In this document: one piece after another, positions 58,921 to 64,000 of the stretch
Layout of the letters: each line of letters starts with the position of its first letter
How positions within the stretch are numbered: the stretch's first letter is position 1
Source: Moorella thermoacetica
GTDB taxonomy: Bacteria > Bacillota > DSM-521 > Neomoorellales > Neomoorellaceae
Direction of reading: 5' to 3'
Length of the DNA stretch: 64,000 nt
NCBI RefSeq assembly: GCF_001267405.1
Contig: NZ_CP012369.1
Location: forward strand, 2,336,402 to 2,400,401
Made by a program: the position numbers and the translations under genes
The notes under the pieces: generated by a model
The model's input: the letters and a program-made list of their open reading frames with translations, nothing else
What the model was told of the DNA's origin: nothing
Databases searched by the model: none

Positions 58921-59958
58921 TTAACGTTTCAGGACCGGGCGCCGTCCCTCCGAAGGATTGCTCTGCTTTAACACCCCCAGCATGGTCAGGGCTTTGCCGG
59001 TACCCAGGGCGACGCAGGAGATGGGGTCGTCGGCGATATAGACCGGCAGGCCAGTCTCCTCGCTCAGGAGGACGTCAATGCCACGGATCAGGCTGCCGCC
59101 CCCGGTCATGACGATCCCCTTGTTGACCAGATCGGCGGCCAGCTCCGGTGGCGTCTGCTCCAGGACCTCCTTCACCGCCCCGACAATCTGCTGGACTGGT
59201 TCCTGGAGGGCGGTAAAGATCTCCAGGGAGGTGATATTCACCGTCTTCGGCAGGCCGGTCACCAGGTCGCGCCCGCGGATGTCCATACTCTCACCTTCGC
59301 CGACGGAGCGGTGGACCGTGCCGATTTTCATTTTTAATTCTTCGGCGCTGCGCTCGCCGATCATCAGGTTGTGCTCGCGCCGGATATAGCGGACGATGGC
59401 TTCATCCATTTTGTCCCCGGCGACCCGCAGAGAATTGCTACAGACGATGCCCCCCAGGGAAAGGACGGCAATGTCGGTGGTGCCGCCGCCGATGTCCACC
59501 ACCATGGAACCGCTGGGCTCGGCGATATCCAGGCCGGCGCCCAGGGCCGCCGCCAGGGGCTCTTCAATGACAAAGGCCTGCTTGGCCCCGGCCTGCAGGG
59601 CCGCCTGGCGCACGGCCCGCTCCTCCACCCCGGTGACCCCGGAGGGTATGCAGACCATGACCCTTGGCCGGAGGAAGCCCTGGCGGCCGCAGGCTTTATC
59701 AATAAAGTAGCGTAGCATCTTTTCGGTGCTGTCGTAGTCGGCTATAACCCCGTCCCGTAAAGGGCGCAGGGCGATAATATTTCCCGGCGTCCTCCCCAGC
59801 ATGCGCCGGGCTTCTTCCCCCACGGCAAATATCTGGCCGCTGTCCCGGTCCAGGGCCACCACCGAAGGTTCCCGGAGGACAATCCCTTTACCCTGGAGGT
59901 AGACCAGGACGCTGGCCGTCCCTAAATCAATACCTATATCCTGACCGAAGCCAAACAT
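58921..59958 (-). CDS. mbl: MreB/Mbl cell-shape actin
   Basis: A 345-residue bacterial actin. The phosphate loops are clear: [22 protein letters not shown] and [41 protein letters not shown] is the adenosine motif. It follows spoIIID, as mbl does in Bacillus. MreB proteins guide side-wall synthesis and are needed for rod shape. I call it mbl by position; it could equally be a third MreB paralogue. Confidence 0.9.
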   Translation of the reverse strand: MFGFGQDIGIDLGTASVLVYLQGKGIVLREPSVVALDRDSGQIFAVGEEARRMLGRTPGNIIALRPLRDGVIADYDSTEKMLRYFIDKACGRQGFLRPRVMVCIPSGVTGVEERAVRQAALQAGAKQAFVIEEPLAAALGAGLDIAEPSGSMVVDIGGGTTDIAVLSLGGIVCSNSLRVAGDKMDEAIVRYIRREHNLMIGERSAEELKMKIGTVHRSVGEGESMDIRGRDLVTGLPKTVNITSLEIFTALQEPVQQIVGAVKEVLEQTPPELAADLVNKGIVMTGGGSLIRGIDVLLSEETGLPVYIADDPISCVALGTGKALTMLGVLKQSNPSEGRRPVLKR

Positions 59959-60035
59959 TTGCAGCTGATCCCTTCCTCTTCCATGGCAATACTGTTATTT
60001 ATTCTCCAGGAGAGGAAGAAATTCCTGTCGGTTTC

Positions 60036-60293
60036 TCAGGAAACTTGCGCTTCTTTATATTTTTTCCTGGTGGCCTCTCCGCCCCGCAGGTGGCGCTCTG
60101 CCTTATTGGTGTTGAGGACGGCCCGCACCTCCCGGGCCAGGGCCATATTTATCTTCGGCAGGCGTTCAGCCACGTCCTTGTGCACCGTACTCTTACTGAC
60201 ACTAAAAGCAGTAGCCGCCTGCCGTACAGTACAGCGGTACTCTACGATGTAGGCGGCTATCTGCAATACCCTTTCCCGGATATAGTCCTGCAT
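60036..60293 (-). CDS. spoIIID: Sporulation regulator SpoIIID
   Basis: An 85-residue DNA-binding protein with the SpoIIID sequence: IRERVLQIAAYIVEYRCTVRQAATAFSVSKSTVHKDVAERL. It is a mother-cell transcription factor acting with sigma-E. The C-terminal basic tail (RHLRGGEATRKKYKE) is typical. Its position between the SpoIIQ-like and Mbl genes is conserved. Confidence 0.95.
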   Translation of the reverse strand: MQDYIRERVLQIAAYIVEYRCTVRQAATAFSVSKSTVHKDVAERLPKINMALAREVRAVLNTNKAERHLRGGEATRKKYKEAQVS

Positions 60294-60354
60294 GGGGGCA
60301 GCCTCCCAATTTCAAGTCGTTATAATTTTATTGACAGGCTGCCGAAAAAAGAAC

Positions 60355-61104
60355 TTACTGCATGGCGGGGACAGGGTCTACGGTCTTACCGTTTTTTAGC
60401 AGTTCCAGGTGCAGGTGGGGTTGGGTGCCGGCCTCGGCCGTTCCCGGTTCACCCAGCTCACCAAGGACGGTGCCCGGCTGAACTTTGTCCCCTTTGGCGA
60501 CCTTGATACTGGCCAGGTTGGCGTAGACCACCTGGTAGCCACTGCCGTTGTCGATAGTCAGGCGGTAACGCCAGGCGTCGCTGTACTCCACCTGTTTAAC
60601 CTCCCCGGCGCTGGCGGCTTTAACCTGGCTGTTGGTAGGGGCTGCCAGGTCTACCCCGCCGTGGAAGCGGTAATCGCCAAAAGCCGGAGCATAGGCAAAA
60701 CCATACCTGACGGCGATCTGGCCGTTTACCGGCGCCGCCAGGGCGGGCTGGCCGGCGTCTTTCCCGGCCGGGGCCGTCTCTGGTGTCGTGGCCGGGGCTA
60801 CCCGGGCCCCGGATTGCCCCTGCAAGTCGGGGGGTACCGTCGTCGCACCAGATAGGGGCTCTCTGGGCCGCGGTTCAGCCTGGGGAGTCGCTGTCCCGGA
60901 CGTTTGGAAAGTGGCCCGGACACCGGTATTGTGAAAGACGGCCTTATTGGTTACCAGGTAGTAGCTGCCGCTGAACAAGAGGGCCAGCAGTACCAGGTAC
61001 AGGCCGCGGCGGCGCAGGACCCTTTGCAGCCGGGCCAGGCCCTCGCGCCCGGGCAGGGTTCCTGCCGGTAACAGTTTTTTCCATGAGGCCAAAATCTTCA
61101 GCAT
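60355..61104 (-). CDS. spoIIQ: SpoIIQ-like M23 peptidase (LytM), motif intact
   Basis: A 249-residue protein with an N-terminal membrane helix (about 34-52) and a linker. The LytM domain has H148-x3-D152 (FHGGVDLAAP) and H230-x-H232 (HLHLE), so the zinc ligands are all present. B. subtilis SpoIIQ is degenerate at one ligand; clostridial SpoIIQ proteins often keep all. In engulfment the protein pairs with SpoIIIAH across the septum. It precedes spoIIID as expected. The role is inferred from position and domain. Confidence 0.85.
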   Translation of the reverse strand: MLKILASWKKLLPAGTLPGREGLARLQRVLRRRGLYLVLLALLFSGSYYLVTNKAVFHNTGVRATFQTSGTATPQAEPRPREPLSGATTVPPDLQGQSGARVAPATTPETAPAGKDAGQPALAAPVNGQIAVRYGFAYAPAFGDYRFHGGVDLAAPTNSQVKAASAGEVKQVEYSDAWRYRLTIDNGSGYQVVYANLASIKVAKGDKVQPGTVLGELGEPGTAEAGTQPHLHLELLKNGKTVDPVPAMQ

Positions 61105-61225
61105 CTGGCTCTATCACCTCAGCTGGATTCTGCCCCATAATTCACCATTTAATACATATATTGGCTGCGGTCGCTCCTCCAAAAATAGGGTTCTGGTAAA
61201 GATAATGTTGATGTAGCCTCAAACC

Positions 61226-61244
61226 AAGTCGCCCTCCGCCTGTA
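61226..61244. repeat. 19-bp motif shared with the 52-kb intergenic element
   Basis: AAGTCGCCCTCCGCCTGTA is identical to 52165-52183. It lies in the 200-base gap between the SpoIIQ-like and spoIID genes, which otherwise holds nothing I can name. Confidence 0.7.
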
Positions 61245-61307
61245 CCCTTAAGTCCCTCCCTTTAGCCAACATTTTCGTGGGTTCGCCGTCGGGGGTCTTC
61301 GCCCTCT

Positions 61308-62288
61308 CTATCTGTTCTCAATCTTCGTACCGCGATAGTAGTAAGCCAGAATCTCGGCGAAGTTTTTGCCCTCCCGGGCCATACCGTTGGCTCCGTACTG
61401 GCTCATGCCGACGCCGTGGCCGTAGCCGATGGTATGAAAGGTTATCCGGTCCCCCTGGACCTCCCAGGTGAAATCCGTCGAGGATAATCCCAGTAGTTTT
61501 CGTAAATCGGTGGCGGCAAAGGTTTTGCCGCCGATTTTGATGGTTTTGACTCGACCGGTGGGGGTTTTCTCCAGGACCCTGATAGCTGTGCCCCCGGGCG
61601 CGGCCAGGGCTGCCGCCGGTACGGCCTCCAGGTTGACGCCCAGTTTGCTATCCAGATACCGGAGGCTGAAGGTCCGGCTGTCGCTATAACGGGGTGACGT
61701 TTTATCCCAGGGTGACGGCACGCTCTGGAGGTAGGGTACGTCCCGGCCCCAGACGGCAGCCGCGCTTTCGGTCCGACCACCGCCGTTGGCATGATAGACG
61801 GGGTCAATGAGCTGTCCCTGGTAGGTCAGGACCATACCGCTGGTGGCCTGGACTGCGGACTGGATTTTGTTTTTGTAACGCCAGAAGCCTATCAGGCCCC
61901 AACGCTGGCGCAGGACATCATCCCCGGCCCAGGCCTGGCAGTGGGCCGGGTCGGTACAGATGTCGGCGTTGGGATGGCTGGCATCGGGCTTGATCTTTGC
62001 TTCTTCGATTTTTTTCAAGGTGTAGGTGCGGGCGGCAATGGCCTGGGCCTTCAGGGCCTCAGGCTCGAAGTTGGCCGGCATCTCCCCGGCGACCACCCCG
62101 GCTATATATTCCTCCAGGGGCATGATTTTAGTGATACCTGCCTGGTGAAAGTAGACCCTTACCAGTTGTTTGCCGGTCTGGACCTGGACGGGCGGCTGAA
62201 ACAGGCGGATGCCTTCGATAATTACAACCGGCGTAATTATGACCGCGGCAAATACCAGGATAATGAAAATCCCCATGAGCTTGCGCAT
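61308..62288 (-). CDS. spoIID: Stage II sporulation protein D (lytic transglycosylase)
   Basis: A protein of about 326 residues. After an N-terminal membrane anchor, IMPLEEYIAGVVAGEMPANFEPEALKAQAIAARTYTL holds the catalytic Glu (about E69). The zinc-related cysteines are in ADICTDPAHCQAW (C111, C117), and the C-terminus has GYGHGVGMSQYGANGMAREGKNF. SpoIID degrades septal peptidoglycan during engulfment. ATG 62288 follows a GGGGGGAGAAAG site. It is separated from murA by a terminator, so it has its own promoter. Confidence 0.95.
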   Translation of the reverse strand: MRKLMGIFIILVFAAVIITPVVIIEGIRLFQPPVQVQTGKQLVRVYFHQAGITKIMPLEEYIAGVVAGEMPANFEPEALKAQAIAARTYTLKKIEEAKIKPDASHPNADICTDPAHCQAWAGDDVLRQRWGLIGFWRYKNKIQSAVQATSGMVLTYQGQLIDPVYHANGGGRTESAAAVWGRDVPYLQSVPSPWDKTSPRYSDSRTFSLRYLDSKLGVNLEAVPAAALAAPGGTAIRVLEKTPTGRVKTIKIGGKTFAATDLRKLLGLSSTDFTWEVQGDRITFHTIGYGHGVGMSQYGANGMAREGKNFAEILAYYYRGTKIENR

Positions 62289-62357
62289 CTTTCTCCCCCC
62301 CGGCTGGCCGGTAGTTTTCACCAACTGTCATGTCCATATATATATGAAGGCTTGGCC

Positions 62358-62385
62358 AAAAAAAGACCGCCCCGGGCGAGGCGGT
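62358..62385 (-). terminator. Terminator after murA
   Basis: On the minus strand ACCGCC...GGCGGT forms the stem (62385-62380 with 62371-62366) with a GC loop, followed by TTTTTTT. It separates murA from spoIID. Confidence 0.85.
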
Positions 62386-62424
62386 AGAATACGAAAACTG
62401 ACAGGCTGACCCATGAGAGGCTCT

Positions 62425-63684
62425 CTAAATTTCTGTTCTGATAACTTCAGCGCCCAGGGCCTGGAGCTTGCCGACCAGGTTTTCGTAGCCGCGGTCAATA
62501 TGGTGGACGCAGGAGATGGTTGTTTCTCCCTCAGCCATGAGGCCGGCAATGACCAGGGCCGCCCCGGCCCGCAGGTCGGTAGCCTTGACGGGCGCCCCGA
62601 TGAGCTTGCTCTTGCCTTTAATCACGGCGCAATGGCCTTCTATGACTATATCGGCCCCCATGCGTTTCAGCTCGTTGACGTGCATAAAGCGGTTTTCAAA
62701 GACGGTCTCTGTGACCATGCTGCTCCCCCGGGCGGTGGTCAGGAGGGCCATGAACTGGGCCTGCATGTCCGTCGGGAAGCCGGGATAGGGCATGGTCTTG
62801 ATGTCAACTGCCTTTAAGGGTAGATCGGCCCGCACCCGAATGCCGCCCTCTTCCTCTTCCAGCCGGGCGCCGGTTTCGGCCAGTTTGGCCATGACCGCCT
62901 TCAGGTGGGTGGGGATTACATTTTCCACCAAAACATCCCCGCCGGTGGCGGCGGCGGCAATCATAAAGGTGCCGGCTTCAACCCGGTCGGGGATAACGGC
63001 ATGACGGCTGCCGTGGAGTTCCTTTACCCCCTCGATTTTGATAACCCTGGTCCCGGCGCCTGTGACCCGGCCGCCCATGGCGTTGATGAAGTTGGCCAGG
63101 TCAACGATCTCCGGTTCGCCGGCGGCGTTTTCGATGGTGGTAGTCCCCTCGGCCAGGGCGGCGGCCATCATGATATTCTCCGTCGCTCCGACACTGGGGA
63201 AATCCAGGTATACCTGGGCTCCCTTCAGGCGGCTGCCAGCCTCGGCCTCAACGTTACCTTTATTAACAGTAATCTTGGCCCCCAGGGCGGCCATACCCTT
63301 CAGGTGCAGGTCAATGGGTCGGGCACCGATGGCGCACCCTCCCGGCAGAGAAACCTTTACCCGCCCAAAACGGGCCAAGAGGGGGCCCATGACCAGAAAG
63401 GAGGCCCGCATGCGGCGGACGTATTCGTAGGGGGGTTCCACCTTTTCTAAAAAGCCGGAACTGATGCGCAGGCCATTTATCCCCTCAGGATAAACCCTGG
63501 CGCCCAGTTCACCGATGACTCCGCACATGGTATCAACATCAGCCAGCCGGGGGATATCTTCCAGATAGCACTCGTCACCAGTCAGCAGGCAGGCCGCAAT
63601 AATCGGCAGGACGGCATTCTTGGAGCCGCTGATGGCCACTCGGCCACGCAACCGCGCCCGGCCCTGAATAGCTATAGCCTCCAA
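62425..63684 (-). CDS. murA: UDP-GlcNAc enolpyruvyl transferase MurA
   Basis: A 419-residue enolpyruvyl transferase, the first committed step of peptidoglycan synthesis. Lys22 ([11 protein letters not shown]) and the catalytic Cys117 ([10 protein letters not shown]) are present, so it should be fosfomycin-sensitive. Length fits the family. It lies downstream of ywmB, as in Bacillus, where this copy is murAA. Confidence 0.96.
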   Translation of the reverse strand: MEAIAIQGRARLRGRVAISGSKNAVLPIIAACLLTGDECYLEDIPRLADVDTMCGVIGELGARVYPEGINGLRISSGFLEKVEPPYEYVRRMRASFLVMGPLLARFGRVKVSLPGGCAIGARPIDLHLKGMAALGAKITVNKGNVEAEAGSRLKGAQVYLDFPSVGATENIMMAAALAEGTTTIENAAGEPEIVDLANFINAMGGRVTGAGTRVIKIEGVKELHGSRHAVIPDRVEAGTFMIAAAATGGDVLVENVIPTHLKAVMAKLAETGARLEEEEGGIRVRADLPLKAVDIKTMPYPGFPTDMQAQFMALLTTARGSSMVTETVFENRFMHVNELKRMGADIVIEGHCAVIKGKSKLIGAPVKATDLRAGAALVIAGLMAEGETTISCVHHIDRGYENLVGKLQALGAEVIRTEI

Positions 63685-63745
63685 TTTCCCTAGCCCCTTT
63701 TAATTTTTCGTCTCTATAGTCAAGGTTTATTATAACATGGTTTTT

Positions 63746-64000
63746 TTAGTACTCGCCACCTAAAAGGGGTGAGCCGAGGTGTAAATATGTGTTCCCATCG
63801 GTAGCATGAAAGCGCAGGGCAACATTGACGTTTACTTCGAGGCCGCCGGCAACAGCCAGGGAACGGGGCAGGCGGGCCGAGTAGGCGCTGATGCTCAGGA
63901 GTTCCTCATCCTCGACTCCTTCTACTTTTTTAGCTTCCAGGGCCGCCAGGACGGCCCCGGCCCGCTGCTCCCGCTCTGTTCTGGTAAGCTTGCCGGGAAT
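63746..64000 (-). CDS. ywmB: YwmB-type TATA-box-binding-like protein, C-terminal part
   Basis: The reading frame enters from the right window edge and ends at TAA 63746. Visible residues include ISAYSARLPRSL, VNVALRFHATDGNTYLHLG and a final SPLLGGEY, which match the C-terminus of YwmB proteins. YwmB is a secreted or membrane protein of unknown role next to murA in many Firmicutes. The rest lies outside the window. Confidence 0.85.
   Translation of the reverse strand: MPGKLTRTEREQRAGAVLAALEAKKVEGVEDEELLSISAYSARLPRSLAVAGGLEVNVNVALRFHATDGNTYLHLGSPLLGGEY

Noticed and set aside
62289-62357. Possible sigma-E promoter before spoIID (CATGACAGT)
   Set aside because: Expected biologically, but the -10 has an extra base and there is no convincing -35, so I do not call it.

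Overview
The window looks like a chromosomal segment of a spore-forming, moderately GC-rich Clostridia-type Firmicute. The best guess is a Moorella-like thermophilic acetogen. This is inferred from the ywmB-murA-spoIID-spoIIQ-spoIIID-mbl order at the right end, from S-layer-homology proteins, copper-amine-oxidase-type stalk domains and MtaA/UroD-type methyltransferases, and from frequent GTG/TTG starts with strong Shine-Dalgarno sites. No rRNA, tRNA or CRISPR array was seen.

Layout. 1-9.7 kb: the 3' part of a secreted FAD oxidoreductase, a DUF815 ATPase and several toxin-antitoxin modules (lone HepT, MntA/HepT, TumA/TumE, DUF4258/DUF2283) around a MarR-EmrB-EmrA-adaptor efflux operon. 9.8-15.6 kb: an ABC-2 exporter operon with its own adaptor and TetR regulator, behind a clear promoter and operator, then a PIN-toxin module with a promoter/operator palindrome. 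15.8-26.7 kb: a DUF4127 protein, an IS66 element with a broken transposase inserted beside an IS4-type remnant, then an envelope cluster (SLH protein, TolC-like protein, stalk-domain surface protein) followed by gene relics. 26.7-34.1 kb: two UroD/MtaA-family proteins flanking an MFS transporter, a MinD-like fragment, a PadR operon, IS66 and group II intron relics, and a CdaR regulator. 34.7-44.3 kb: a second MntA with a decayed HepT, a MacAB-like exporter, a response regulator/histidine kinase relic, a GT39-GT2-GtrA glycosylation cluster and a GalE relic. 44.4-53.5 kb: an ECF sigma/anti-sigma pair, an SLH-anchored subtilase, WecB/TagA and LCP wall-polymer enzymes, a stalk protein and a 61-codon gene with a structured leader. 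53.6-58.8 kb: an RND pump, adaptor and TetR. 58.9-64 kb: the conserved sporulation and peptidoglycan block.

How it fits together. Four separate exporters (EmrAB-like, ABC-2, MacAB-like, RND) each carry a membrane-fusion adaptor. A TolC-like protein lies in an S-layer cluster although the organism looks monoderm, and that protein appears too short in the segments that normally form the outer-membrane barrel. This makes an envelope-spanning export route without an outer membrane the most interesting hypothesis here. The other strong theme is decay: at least nine truncated or frameshifted relics lie between about 20 and 44 kb, several next to insertion-sequence or intron debris. That suggests repeated recombination between mobile elements.

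All calls come from reading the sequence. Family names rest on recognised motifs, not on database searches.
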